From Bacillota bacterium (lineage in GTDB: Bacteria; Bacillota; Clostridia; Peptostreptococcales; Acidaminobacteraceae), in NCBI GenBank assembly GCA_025210655.1, contig JAOARG010000016.1, forward strand, positions 1-62,121: DNA of 62,121 nucleotides. Reading direction: 5' to 3'. Position 1 is the first letter of the stretch. Every line of letters starts with the position of its first letter. Of this stretch, positions 16,660-25,271 are shown piece by piece. The position numbers were made by a program, and so were the translations under genes. Under the pieces are notes generated by a model. That model had not been told where the DNA came from and did not search any database. It worked only from the letters and a program-made list of their open reading frames with translations.

Positions 16660-17142
16660 CTATTCACCTCCATTAAGTTTTTCTGCTGATGCCCTAGCCG
16701 CATCAACAATATGCTCATAAACTGCACATCTGCATATATTACCAGCAAGGGCTTCTTTAATTGTTTCGTCACTTGGATTAGGCTCCTTATCTAAAAGTGC
16801 CTTTGTAGTCATTACAAATCCTGGTGTGCAATAACCACATGCAAAACCTCTTTCCTCGGCAAATGCTTCCTGAATCGGATGAAGTTCATTTCCGTTTTTC
16901 AGGCCTTCTATTGTAAGTACTTTCTTGCCTTCAACTGTATGAGCAAGTGTCATACAAGAAAGTGTTGGTACATTATCAACAAGAACTGTACATGATCCAC
17001 AAGCACCTTCATCACATGCTATCTTTGTACCTGTAAGCTGTAATCTATCTCTTAAAAGATCTGCAAGGGTTTCATGATGGGGAACATCAAAAAATTTATG
17101 CGTATCTCCATTAACTATTAGTGTAAGTAATTTATTACTCAT
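16660..17142 (-). CDS. Molybdenum hydroxylase 2Fe-2S subunit
   Basis: 160 aa. The plant-type 2Fe-2S motif is CDEGACGSCTVLVDN (about 40-54). The second, all-helical 2Fe-2S domain has CGYCTPGFVM and AGNICRCAVYEHI. This is the standard small subunit of the xanthine dehydrogenase/CO dehydrogenase superfamily at its usual length. It is first in the operon, with the large subunit starting one base after its stop. The ribosome site is TAGGAGGAAAATATT. Confidence 0.93.
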   Translation of the reverse strand: MSNKLLTLIVNGDTHKFFDVPHHETLADLLRDRLQLTGTKIACDEGACGSCTVLVDNVPTLSCMTLAHTVEGKKVLTIEGLKNGNELHPIQEAFAEERGFACGYCTPGFVMTTKALLDKEPNPSDETIKEALAGNICRCAVYEHIVDAARASAEKLNGGE

Positions 17143-17255
17143 AATATTTTCCTCCTACTCTATCTATTGATTTCTCGATGATAAGTTCCTATTCTAAACT
17201 TCTAAAAATATGAATGGCTCTTTAGCATAACGTTTCTATTTTCCAACTGCATATT

Positions 17256-17294
17256 TCAAATTAAATATTTTTGCAACAACTTTTTATATTTCAT
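17256..17294 (-). CDS. 12-residue leader peptide or remnant gene start
   Basis: ATG 17294 to TGA 17256 encodes MKYKKLLQKYLI behind a very strong AAAGGAGG. It precedes the molybdenum hydroxylase operon by 113 nt. The peptide start resembles that of the old-yellow-enzyme gene at 20281 (MKYKKMFEKC), and both sit behind GGAGG. It may be a leader peptide or the broken 5' end of a former paralogue. Translation is inferred only from the ribosome site. Confidence 0.4.
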   Translation of the reverse strand: MKYKKLLQKYLI

Positions 17295-17359
17295 AAAGTC
17301 CTCCTTTATTAATATAAGTAATAATCTCAATATCCAGTCAAATAAATCATGCATGTAAT

Positions 17360-17371
17360 TGGGTATACCCA
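17360..17371. promoter_or_regulatory. Palindrome between the Mo operon and divergent tetR
   Basis: TGGGTATACCCA is a perfect 12-bp palindrome in an AT-rich 525-bp gap (17143-17667). On the minus strand TTGACT plus an AT-rich -10 region follows downstream. It is a candidate operator for the TetR encoded at 17668. The rest of the gap shows only A/T-rich runs and the short peptide at 17256-17294. Confidence 0.45.
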
Positions 17372-17667
17372 TATAATTTAATTTTTCGACTCAAATAGCA
17401 CCTTTAAAATATACATATATATTATATTTAACATAACAAAATATAATATATTGCCCAATTAAAAAGCTCAAAAAAGAAAAAAACTTTACAAATTTTATTA
17501 ATTTGTAACACTGGTAAATATACTAATAAAAAAAGAAAGTTCACTTTAATTTTAAACTTTCCTCCATTTTTTATTTTTGCTTTTTCCGCGCCCCACAAAA
17601 GGCATTTACACTCCATAATTAAATGTGGTAAAATAATACATAATTATTATTAGTAGAAGGTGAATAA

Positions 17668-18252
17668 ATGAAAAAATCAAATAAAAGCATCGATTATTCA
17701 AGAAATTTATTTGTAAATGCATTAATTAAACTTTCAAAGCATAAGAGCTTCAATAATATTTCTATAAAAGATTTATGCGATAATGCAGGAGTTTCTAGAC
17801 CTACATTTTATCGCAACTATAAATCAAAAGAAGATATTTTCCGTGCCCACTTAACAAACATATATACCATTTCATTAGAAGAAATTTCTAATTTAGTAAA
17901 AGAAAGCAATTTATACTTGCCTAAGGTTTTTTTTGAACTACATGAAAGGGAACTGGATTTTTTCGAAACTGTTTTTACTTTTAATATGGATCATTTAATT
18001 ACAGAAGAATTTACGAAGTGCCTAAATCAATATGTTGACTTACTTTATTCTGGTAATAAAAACTGTAAATATAATGATCTTTATAAGTATTCCCTATACT
18101 CTTCAGCGGGAAAAGCATATATTATCACTAGATTCTGGGTTGATCATCGCTATATTTCTTCATATCAAATGTACAGACTTTTTAACAGCAACTATATAAT
18201 TGATTCATTTGAAATATTAGAAAAAGACTTCGAACTATATGTTAAGGACTAA
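17668..18252 (+). CDS. TetR-family regulator, divergent from the Mo hydroxylase operon
   Basis: 194 aa. The N-terminal helix-turn-helix is SFNNISIKDLCDNAGVSRPT followed by FYRNYKSKEDIF. This is the TetR_N form common in Clostridia and Lactobacillales, near the DhaS/FatR-like subgroup. The ribosome site is AGAAGGTGA. The C-terminal part is rich in Tyr and Phe and has no clear homology by eye. Its position between the molybdenum hydroxylase operon and the OYE genes suggests it controls one or both. The palindrome at 17360 is the best operator candidate. Confidence 0.82.
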   Translation: MKKSNKSIDYSRNLFVNALIKLSKHKSFNNISIKDLCDNAGVSRPTFYRNYKSKEDIFRAHLTNIYTISLEEISNLVKESNLYLPKVFFELHERELDFFETVFTFNMDHLITEEFTKCLNQYVDLLYSGNKNCKYNDLYKYSLYSSAGKAYIITRFWVDHRYISSYQMYRLFNSNYIIDSFEILEKDFELYVKD

Positions 18253-18303
18253 TATACATAATATATTTAGGTAGGGCAGTCGCTCATAATTAAAAGAACC
18301 CCC

Positions 18304-18361
18304 AACTCAATGAATAATCAAGTTCGGTACCTAGAGCTTTACTACTATTTTCATTTGAGTT
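18304..18361 (+). terminator. Stem-loop between tetR and the OYE gene
   Basis: AACTCAATGAA pairs with TTCATTTGAGTT (one bulged T), then TGTTTT. It lies between converging genes. Confidence 0.5.
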
Positions 18362-18388
18362 GTTTTACCAATTTGTCCATTAAAGATT

Positions 18389-20281
18389 TTATTCTATTGA
18401 GTTTCCTACAATAAATGCATCTTCTATAACTTCCTTAAATCTAGATGGTTCTTTAGCATCACCTACAATTATAGGACTATATCCCCTGTCCTCCAAAATA
18501 CTTGCAATGGAATTTTCTGATTTAAGACCAATAGCAGATACTAAAAAATCATACCTCTCACTTTTTCTTATATCACCATTAATTTCATAAACGATACATT
18601 TGTCCTCAACTGCTACAACTCTATAACCTAAATTTATATTTACACCATTTTTTATAGCGTTTTTTAACATATAATTATCTGTAATATTATCAAAGAAATT
18701 CATGCCTAATTGATGTTTCATCTCATATATATCAGCTTGATTTTCATACATAGTTAATAATTCAGCAGTTTCAACACCAATTGCCCCTCCACCAATTATT
18801 GCAAATTTTGCACCAACAGGAAGATAATCCAATCCATATCCCTTGAGTAAATCTACCGCATCAATAAACTTTTCAGCATCGTAACCCCTAATATCTTTAC
18901 ACTTTATTGCTTTAGATCCAGTAGCAACAATTATAGCATCGGGTTTTACACAGTCGACATATTTTAAACCCACCTCTCTATTAAGCACAATTTCAACTCC
19001 ATTTAATTTTGCTTCAGCCTCAAGTGAACTTAATATCGACACTATTCGTTCTCTATTTATAGGTGTTGTAGCTACTTTTGCCATACCACCCAAAAAAAAT
19101 TTTTTTTCCGCAATCTTTACTTTATGTCCTTTCTTAGCTGCTATAACAGCTACTTGTAATCCTGCAATACCGCCACCAATTATTAGTACATTTTTGGATT
19201 TTTTCGACTTTACAGGTAATTTTTCGTATTTCAATTCTCTAAAAGCGTACGGATTTACTGAACATCCTTTATCTTTATACATACCTTCACAACATCTACA
19301 GCATCCTATACATCTATGTATTTTATCATTTTCTCCACTCTTTGCTTTGTTTGGCCATTCTGGATCAGCAATACTCCCCCTACCTATCTCTATTAAATCA
19401 ACTTTCCCATCCCTGAGATATGAATCAGCAAGTAAAGGTTCGGTTACGCTTCCACCAGCAAATATAGAAACACTTAATTCATTCTTTAATTTTTCAATAT
19501 CATCCATATTATAGCCCTGTGGCTTTTTATATGGAGGTATATCATAATTCATGTCAAAATGAAAACTCGAATCAAAACTTATTGCATCAACACCAGATTC
19601 TTCTAATGCCTTGGCAATAACCCTTGTTTCATCAACAGTTCTACCATCCCTATCTTTAAAAGCTCCTATTCTAGCTAAAAGTGTAATACTGTTTCCGTAC
19701 TTTATTCTAATATCTTTTATTATATCCATAGAAATACATAACCTTATTTCCATAGTTTCACCAAAACTATCATTTATCCTATCATCCCGTGACAACAAAG
19801 AAGTTGAACTGAGGGAAGTATTTGTAAAATAAAGGATAATCCCATCTACTCCTGCTTTTACCATATTGTCTACTCCACGAAGATATTCTTCTTTGTATTT
19901 TTTTATTCCCTCAAGACTTGATTCATGTGGAAAACCACCAATAACTTCACCACGACCACTTGCAACACCATCACCGAGTTGTACAGCAACTTTTGATCCA
20001 TATTTATGAATCTCATCGAACATCTTTTTCCAGCTAGAAATACAAGACTCTGGAAAAGCTTTAAGTATACACGGACCATATAATCCATCCTGTGTTACAC
20101 ATGCATTTTCAATACATACCAAGCCGAAACCACCTTTTGCCCTTGTGCCATAATAGGCTACGAGTTCATCAGAAGGTAAATTATCTACTCCAAGAAAAGT
20201 AGTAATTGGAGGCATAACAACTCTATTTTTCAATTTCATATTTCCGACATAGCATTTTTCAAACATTTTTTTATATTTCAT
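18389..20281 (-). CDS. OYE/2-enoate reductase-like flavoenzyme, degenerate active site
   Basis: 630 aa. I start it at ATG 20281 (MKYKKMFEKC), 8 nt after GGAGG; an upstream ATG overlaps that GGAGG. Architecture: a TIM-barrel FMN domain about 1-330, a [4Fe-4S] motif (HRCIGCCRCCEG, then GCSVNP), and an FAD/NAD(P) domain with ILIIGGGIAGLQ and FAIIGGGAIGVE. This matches 2-enoate reductase, 2,4-dienoyl-CoA reductase and BaiCD/BaiH. Its divergent paralogue keeps the family motif around HLANGYFLASF. Here the same stretch reads YFTNTSLSSTSLLS, and the following NKRTDKYGG has become DDRINDSFGE. The usual barrel active-site residues appear lost, so the enzyme may be altered or moving towards loss. The substrate is unknown. 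Confidence 0.85.
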   Translation of the reverse strand: MKYKKMFEKCYVGNMKLKNRVVMPPITTFLGVDNLPSDELVAYYGTRAKGGFGLVCIENACVTQDGLYGPCILKAFPESCISSWKKMFDEIHKYGSKVAVQLGDGVASGRGEVIGGFPHESSLEGIKKYKEEYLRGVDNMVKAGVDGIILYFTNTSLSSTSLLSRDDRINDSFGETMEIRLCISMDIIKDIRIKYGNSITLLARIGAFKDRDGRTVDETRVIAKALEESGVDAISFDSSFHFDMNYDIPPYKKPQGYNMDDIEKLKNELSVSIFAGGSVTEPLLADSYLRDGKVDLIEIGRGSIADPEWPNKAKSGENDKIHRCIGCCRCCEGMYKDKGCSVNPYAFRELKYEKLPVKSKKSKNVLIIGGGIAGLQVAVIAAKKGHKVKIAEKKFFLGGMAKVATTPINRERIVSILSSLEAEAKLNGVEIVLNREVGLKYVDCVKPDAIIVATGSKAIKCKDIRGYDAEKFIDAVDLLKGYGLDYLPVGAKFAIIGGGAIGVETAELLTMYENQADIYEMKHQLGMNFFDNITDNYMLKNAIKNGVNINLGYRVVAVEDKCIVYEINGDIRKSERYDFLVSAIGLKSENSIASILEDRGYSPIIVGDAKEPSRFKEVIEDAFIVGNSIE

Positions 20282-20460
20282 GAAACTATCCTCCATTATT
20301 ATAAATTAAATGTTTCTCTATCATATAAATCGAACAATAATTAATAGATATATCCTCTAAAGTAATCTGCAGTTAGAAACTAATCACATGGTTCTTAATA
20401 CATATGTATTATGTTTAACATATCAAACATAAAAAATTTACTAAAAATAAATTTACTAAA

Positions 20461-20507
20461 AAAAGATTATGTTTTACATTTGAGGTAAATGTGTAACATA
20501 ATCTTTT
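20461..20507. promoter_or_regulatory. Long hairpin between the divergent OYE genes
   Basis: AAAAGATTATGTT and AACATAATCTTTT pair perfectly (13 bp). ACATTT and AAATGT continue the stem after a 2-nt internal loop. The hairpin sits in the 533-bp gap between two divergent genes, where neither needs a terminator. It could be a leader structure or an operator cruciform. Confidence 0.5.
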
Positions 20508-20745
20508 AACTTTTATATGTTCTATATGCAACTGTGGTATAAGAATTTCAAATCAGACTTTATCAGTTATATGTTAGCAATACAATCATAATTTTCTTAA
20601 GTAATTTTTTAAAAATAACATCTATTATTTCTTTTAATATGTTACAAAAATTGAAAATTTGTAAAGATTTTCTCAATCCAGAGTTTATTATTTGTTGATT
20701 ATATTTATATTTGCTATGTTGAATATAAGATTTAATAAAAAGTGA

Positions 20746-20762
20746 CTATACTTGTCACAAAC
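20746..20762. promoter_or_regulatory. GTGAC-N7-GTCAC inverted repeat upstream of OYE gene 2
   Basis: The sequence at roughly 20743-20760 has GTGAC and GTCAC arms spaced by 7 nt, about 55 nt before the start. It is a candidate operator, and the coordinates are accurate to a few bases. Confidence 0.4.
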
Positions 20763-20814
20763 TTAAATTTGTCCCAATAGTAGTATTAAAAAACATATTA
20801 GAGGAGTGTTACAA

Positions 20815-22761
20815 ATGAATAAGTACGAAAAATTATTTGAACGAGCTTCAATTGGAAGTATGCAACTTAAGAATCGAGTTATATTACCTCCAATGGCAAC
20901 ATTGAGCGGAGATCCTGAAACGAATTTCCCTTCTGATGAAACAGTTGCATATTATGAAGCACGAGCAAAAGGTGGATATGGTATGGTTTGTGTAGAACAC
21001 ACCTGCGTTACACCAGCAGGTGTATATGGTCCAGGTGTATTAATAGCAAATCCTTCTACATGTGTTCCACATTTCAAGAAGTTATTTGATGCAATTCACA
21101 AACATGGTGCAAAAGCCATTGCTCAATTAGGCGACGGGGGTACTAGTGCCCATCCGGGATACAATGGCAATAATCAAACTGTTTCCGCATCTTCAACACC
21201 AGATCATCGTATTAGACTGTTCCCACACGAAATATCTATCGAAGGTATTCAAGAATACAAAAAAGCATATTTAAGTGCAGTTGACAATATGATTGAAGCT
21301 GGAGTAGATGCTATTATACTCCATCTTGCAAATGGATACTTTCTTGCATCCTTTATATCTACTCGTGAGAATAAAAGAACAGATAAATACGGAGGCACAA
21401 TGGAAGGAAGGCTTCGTCTTATTCTTGAAATTGTTGACGAAATAAAAAGAAAGTACGGAAATAGAATTACATTATTTACACGAATGGCTGCTTTTGAAGA
21501 TCGTTATGGCCGAAATACCGAAGAAACAATGGTGATTGCAAAAGCTTTAGAAAAAGCTGGTGTTGAAGCTATAAGCTTTAATGCAGGATCTTACTTTGAA
21601 CTTTATCATGAACTTCCACCATACACAGAACCACAGGGATATATTATGGACCATATAGCTAAACTAAAAAAGGGTCTTAAGATTCCTGTTTTTGGCGGAG
21701 GACGTGTCACAGAACCACTTCTCGCTGACGCATATCTAATAGATGAAAAAGTTGACTTCATTGAAATTGGTAGAGGAGGTATCGCTGATCCCGAATGGTG
21801 CAATAAAGCTCAAAGCGGTCACAGTGATAGTATTCGTCGTTGTATAGGATGTTGTCGCTGTTGTGATGTTGTAGATGGTACAGAACATGGTTGTTCTGTA
21901 AATCCTTATGCATTTAAAGAAACTAAGTATTCTATCGAAGAAGCTGAAAATAAAAAGAAAATACTTGTTGTAGGTGGTGGAATCGGTGGACTGCAAACTG
22001 CTATTACAGCAACTCAAAGAGGTCATGATGTTGTAGTTATTGAAAAGAATTCATATTTAGGTGGAAACGCTAAAGCTGCTGCCATGCCTATCAACAAGGG
22101 TGAAATTGTATCTATGGTTACTTCATTAGCTGAAGATGCAAGAAACCTAGGCATTGAAATAATTCTAAATACAACAGTTGATGCAGATTTCGTGAAAAAT
22201 ATGAATCCAGATTTAGTTGTCATTGCAACAGGAGCTACACCTATTCCATGTACATTCATTCAAGGTCATGAAGAAGCAAATTTTGTTGATGCAATTGATT
22301 TCTTAATGGGTAAAGGTATGGAATCTATACCTAGAGATGCAAATATAGCTGTTATCGGTGGTGGCGCAATTGGTCTTGAAACAGCTGAATTCCTTGCTGT
22401 ATATGAGAATTCTGTAGATATATATGAAATGGAGCCAAATATAAACACTGCCATAGTTATAAACACTGCTGATTATGAAATGATAAAGAATGTAAAAAAA
22501 TATGGAGTAGGAATTAAACTTGGACATAAGGTTCTTTCAGTAAAAGACGGTATTTTATCTTATGAAGCTAGTGGTCAAGTAGGTCAAAGCAAGAAATATG
22601 ATTACTTCATCTCAGCAGTCGGTTTACGTTCCAATGATGAACTTGCTAAAGAATTAGAAACAGCAGGTTTCCAAACTTTACTTGTGGGAGATGCTAAGGA
22701 ACCCTCAAGATTCATGGAAGTTTTAACAGACGGGTTGGAAACAGCCCTTCAAATAAACTAG
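20815..22761 (+). CDS. OYE/2-enoate reductase-like NADH:flavin oxidoreductase
   Basis: 648 aa from ATG 20815, with GAGGAG 8 nt upstream. The TIM-barrel FMN domain starts KYEKLFERASIGSMQLKNRV. The substrate-side motif HLANGYFLASFIST, then NKRTDKYGGTMEGRL, is close to the family consensus. The Fe-S motif is RRCIGCCRCCDV, then HGCSVNP, and the C-terminal FAD/NAD(P) domain has ILVVGGGIGGLQ and IAVIGGGAIGLE. Enzymes of this build reduce alpha,beta-unsaturated acids or acyl-CoAs in anaerobes, using NADH through FAD, Fe-S and FMN. It is closely related along its length to the divergent gene at 18389-20281 but keeps the active-site motif. The exact substrate is unknown. Confidence 0.88.
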   Translation: MNKYEKLFERASIGSMQLKNRVILPPMATLSGDPETNFPSDETVAYYEARAKGGYGMVCVEHTCVTPAGVYGPGVLIANPSTCVPHFKKLFDAIHKHGAKAIAQLGDGGTSAHPGYNGNNQTVSASSTPDHRIRLFPHEISIEGIQEYKKAYLSAVDNMIEAGVDAIILHLANGYFLASFISTRENKRTDKYGGTMEGRLRLILEIVDEIKRKYGNRITLFTRMAAFEDRYGRNTEETMVIAKALEKAGVEAISFNAGSYFELYHELPPYTEPQGYIMDHIAKLKKGLKIPVFGGGRVTEPLLADAYLIDEKVDFIEIGRGGIADPEWCNKAQSGHSDSIRRCIGCCRCCDVVDGTEHGCSVNPYAFKETKYSIEEAENKKKILVVGGGIGGLQTAITATQRGHDVVVIEKNSYLGGNAKAAAMPINKGEIVSMVTSLAEDARNLGIEIILNTTVDADFVKNMNPDLVVIATGATPIPCTFIQGHEEANFVDAIDFLMGKGMESIPRDANIAVIGGGAIGLETAEFLAVYENSVDIYEMEPNINTAIVINTADYEMIKNVKKYGVGIKLGHKVLSVKDGILSYEASGQVGQSKKYDYFISAVGLRSNDELAKELETAGFQTLLVGDAKEPSRFMEVLTDGLETALQIN

Positions 22762-22783
22762 TGTAACTACATTCACATTAGTT

Positions 22784-22809
22784 AAGCCAGTCATTCAATT
22801 GACTGGCTT
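22784..22809 (+). terminator. Terminator of OYE gene 2
   Basis: AAGCCAGTCA and TGACTGGCTT form a perfect 10-bp stem with a 6-nt loop, then TTAAAC, 23 nt after the stop. Confidence 0.8.
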
Positions 22810-22896
22810 TTAAACATTTTTAACATTGAGAAGATCATAATTACACCTATGTTTTTACAAGTACCATAGTAATAAACTTATGGCCTAAACAAGAAA

Positions 22897-22928
22897 AGAG
22901 CCATATTTCACTTAAGAAATACGGCTCT
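22897..22928 (-). terminator. Terminator copy B (dispersed repeat)
   Basis: AGAGCC/GGCTCT hairpin. The surrounding 46 nt are almost identical to those at 13149-13194. It serves the SLH gene on the minus strand. Confidence 0.65.
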
Positions 22929-22948
22929 AATTATTATTTTAACCTCCA

Positions 22949-24871
22949 TCAATCTTTAAAAATCGGCTTCTTCAATCTAAATCTTTTAATATCATCAGAT
23001 TTTATAAGTGAAACATAATTCAAATACTTATAATTTTGCATACGAGTAAAGGAAGGATTCATTAAATCATAACTATAGTAAAATCCAACTTCATCGGAAG
23101 TAGATGTGAAATAGTTATAATTTATAGGCCATCCAAAAGTGGATTCTATTTGGCCATCAGGATATGCTTCTGCAAGTCTCTCCAACAAATAAGCCGGTGT
23201 TACATCATAGTCTTTAAGCTCTTCAACTTCATTAAGTGCAGAACGCTCATGTGCATCAGGATTTCCCTTGAATTTTTCCTCCAAACCCCAATCGTTGTTT
23301 TCATGCATTCTATCAAAAAGAGGCCACTCCAACTTAACCCATACATCCCAGTTCACATTTGGATTGGATTTTTTCAAAGTATTTAACCTTTCCTTAATTG
23401 TTATGTCAAAATCATTTACCTTACTCAAAGCATAGCCGTATTCACCACTAATAGAATAGTCATACATTTTTTCACCTATAAGGGCCTCAATTTCATTAGT
23501 CGTATAAGGTCTATAAATTAGGGTTCCATCTATCATAATACTATTGGCTACACCAGGAATATCATTCATACCGTATAGTTTCTTTGTTGAAGGAAATATT
23601 CCCTTTTTCAGTATTTCATCAGGAATAGTTTCCTTAGCAGCCTTAGGCGGTATATCACTAACTAAAATTACATAATTATTATAGGCATCATTGTTAGAGT
23701 CAGCTATTAGATCTCTAGAATCAATATATCTATGAATATCAGGATCCTTAGCAGCCAAATCACTAGTCCAATAACGACCTTCAGGCCATCCATAATCTTC
23801 TATTATGCCAATGTTAAAACTATTTAAAAAAGCGTGAAGTTCTTTTTCTGTAGGCAATCTAAGATTTTGTGATTTCACATAGGATAAAACCGTACTAGGA
23901 TTTCCACCATCATTCTCATACCAATAATCACTTGGTGTTAGATCCTTCCCATGGGAATTATTATTCCAGTCAAATTGTGTCCACTTCAAATCATCATAGC
24001 CGTCCCAATTTATACTAGGATTCAGCTTTTTCAATCTATCAACTTCAAAATCATATAGGGGATAAGCAAAAGCTTTATCATAGGAAGCATCTGGCAATTC
24101 CCCTGCTATCATAGGCCTATAGTAAGTAAGTCCCTTCAAAACAACATAATTTGTAATACCTTTGATATTACTATAATTAGGTATTGAAGCATTTACAAGA
24201 TCAGCCTTTTGAGATCTTTTATCCTTAGTCTTCAGACCCAGGCTTAAAGCCTTCTCCGATGTGAAAACATCTTGAGAAATAAGTTTGTCTGAAAGAGTAC
24301 CGGATTTATTCTTCAAATCTGTCGATAAGGTATTAATAGATAGTTTTGCAACATGATCCCTTAAAAAAACATTATCATTCAGGCTATTAAAAAGACTTTC
24401 ATCAAGTAAATCAATATCCTTAGAATATTCTAAGGCTGTACCCCAAGAAAAATCACCTTCAGCATCTTCATATCCCAATGCCCGTAATAGAAAAGTAGTA
24501 TAAGATTTTGCAAGCATCTTTTTATCAGATCCAAACTCCGTATCAGAAACACCCTGCGTTAAACCCATCTTATACAGATATCCAACATAAGGACTCCCCC
24601 AATCAGGTACATCCTTAAATGGGTGAGAATTATCTTCCTTAAGAGCAACTTTCTCTACACCAAGAAGTCTAATAAACATAATCGCACCTTCAAGTCTAGT
24701 AGGCGGACGATCAAGTTCAAAACCTTCACCAGACCCTTGAAAAACTTTAAGCTCCTTAAGCTTGTTTGCTTCCTCTAAGTATTGGCTGTTGTAATTGGCA
24801 AAATTAATATTAGATATACTTAAGATTAATACAATAGCAAACATAATTCCTGACCTAAATCGTAATTTCAT
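22949..24871 (-). CDS. S-layer-homology surface protein with duplicated C-terminal module
   Basis: 640 aa. The signal peptide covers about 1-26. Three SLH-like segments span about 30-215 (FELDRPPTRLEGAIMFIRLL, SHPFKDVPDWGSPYVGYLY, FLRDHVAKLSIN). SLH repeats hold proteins to cell-wall polysaccharide, so it should be exported and wall-bound. The rest contains a tandem duplication. Module 1 has NYVVLKGLTYYRPMIAGE, module 2 has NSIMIDGTLIYRPYTTNE, each followed by a segment with N-P-S/N-x-NWD and a Trp/Phe-rich stretch. I do not recognise this module, and no catalytic motif is evident. It stands alone with its own terminator. Confidence 0.8.
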   Translation of the reverse strand: MKLRFRSGIMFAIVLILSISNINFANYNSQYLEEANKLKELKVFQGSGEGFELDRPPTRLEGAIMFIRLLGVEKVALKEDNSHPFKDVPDWGSPYVGYLYKMGLTQGVSDTEFGSDKKMLAKSYTTFLLRALGYEDAEGDFSWGTALEYSKDIDLLDESLFNSLNDNVFLRDHVAKLSINTLSTDLKNKSGTLSDKLISQDVFTSEKALSLGLKTKDKRSQKADLVNASIPNYSNIKGITNYVVLKGLTYYRPMIAGELPDASYDKAFAYPLYDFEVDRLKKLNPSINWDGYDDLKWTQFDWNNNSHGKDLTPSDYWYENDGGNPSTVLSYVKSQNLRLPTEKELHAFLNSFNIGIIEDYGWPEGRYWTSDLAAKDPDIHRYIDSRDLIADSNNDAYNNYVILVSDIPPKAAKETIPDEILKKGIFPSTKKLYGMNDIPGVANSIMIDGTLIYRPYTTNEIEALIGEKMYDYSISGEYGYALSKVNDFDITIKERLNTLKKSNPNVNWDVWVKLEWPLFDRMHENNDWGLEEKFKGNPDAHERSALNEVEELKDYDVTPAYLLERLAEAYPDGQIESTFGWPINYNYFTSTSDEVGFYYSYDLMNPSFTRMQNYKYLNYVSLIKSDDIKRFRLKKPIFKD

Positions 24872-24939
24872 TATGATGGCCTCCCGTCTTTAGTATACTT
24901 TAAATTTTTACCCCAAATACTTTATAGGTAAACAAAGTG

Positions 24940-25057
24940 TGAATCTGTTGATATTTCTAGACTTCATAAACTTCTTTATTCTAACAAATTGGAAATAATA
25001 TCAGTAATAAACGGGAATTGACGGGATTTTGATGGACCAAGCCCCAATGTCATTATT
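24940..25057 (+). repeat. Flanking direct repeat, left copy
   Basis: About 118 bp from TGAATCTGTTG to ATTATT, closely matching 26735-26854 (shared core AAACGGGAATTG, GCGGGATTTTG or GACGGGATTTTG, CCAAGCCCCA). The two copies bracket the ArsR/nitroreductase cassette. The gap 24872-25271 otherwise holds only A/T-rich sequence and the arsR promoter. Confidence 0.75.
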
Positions 25058-25202
25058 AGAAAGCAACTCTAATATCCATAGTATACAAAAAGTGCAATAC
25101 CCACTAAAAAAGATTAATAGTACATATTCTAGAGCCTTAGTTGTTACTAACTTGCATTAATATCACTTCACATCCCTTTCGTCTCGATTTTCTTTCTCAA
25201 TG

Positions 25203-25230
25203 TTGAAAGTTCATGTATATATGATATATT
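25203..25230 (+). promoter_or_regulatory. Promoter of the arsR-like cassette
   Basis: TTGAAA (25203-25208), a 16-nt spacer and TATATT (25225-25230). The palindrome at 25241-25256 follows at the expected start of transcription. Confidence 0.6.
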
Positions 25231-25240
25231 ATGTTCAACG

Positions 25241-25256
25241 GTTTAAACATTTAAAC
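25241..25256. promoter_or_regulatory. Candidate ArsR operator
   Basis: GTTTAAA and TTTAAAC arms are separated by CA (a 16-bp inverted repeat) between the promoter and the ArsR start. This is the usual site for autorepression by ArsR proteins. Confidence 0.6.
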
Positions 25257-25271
25257 GAAAGAAGTGATTTT

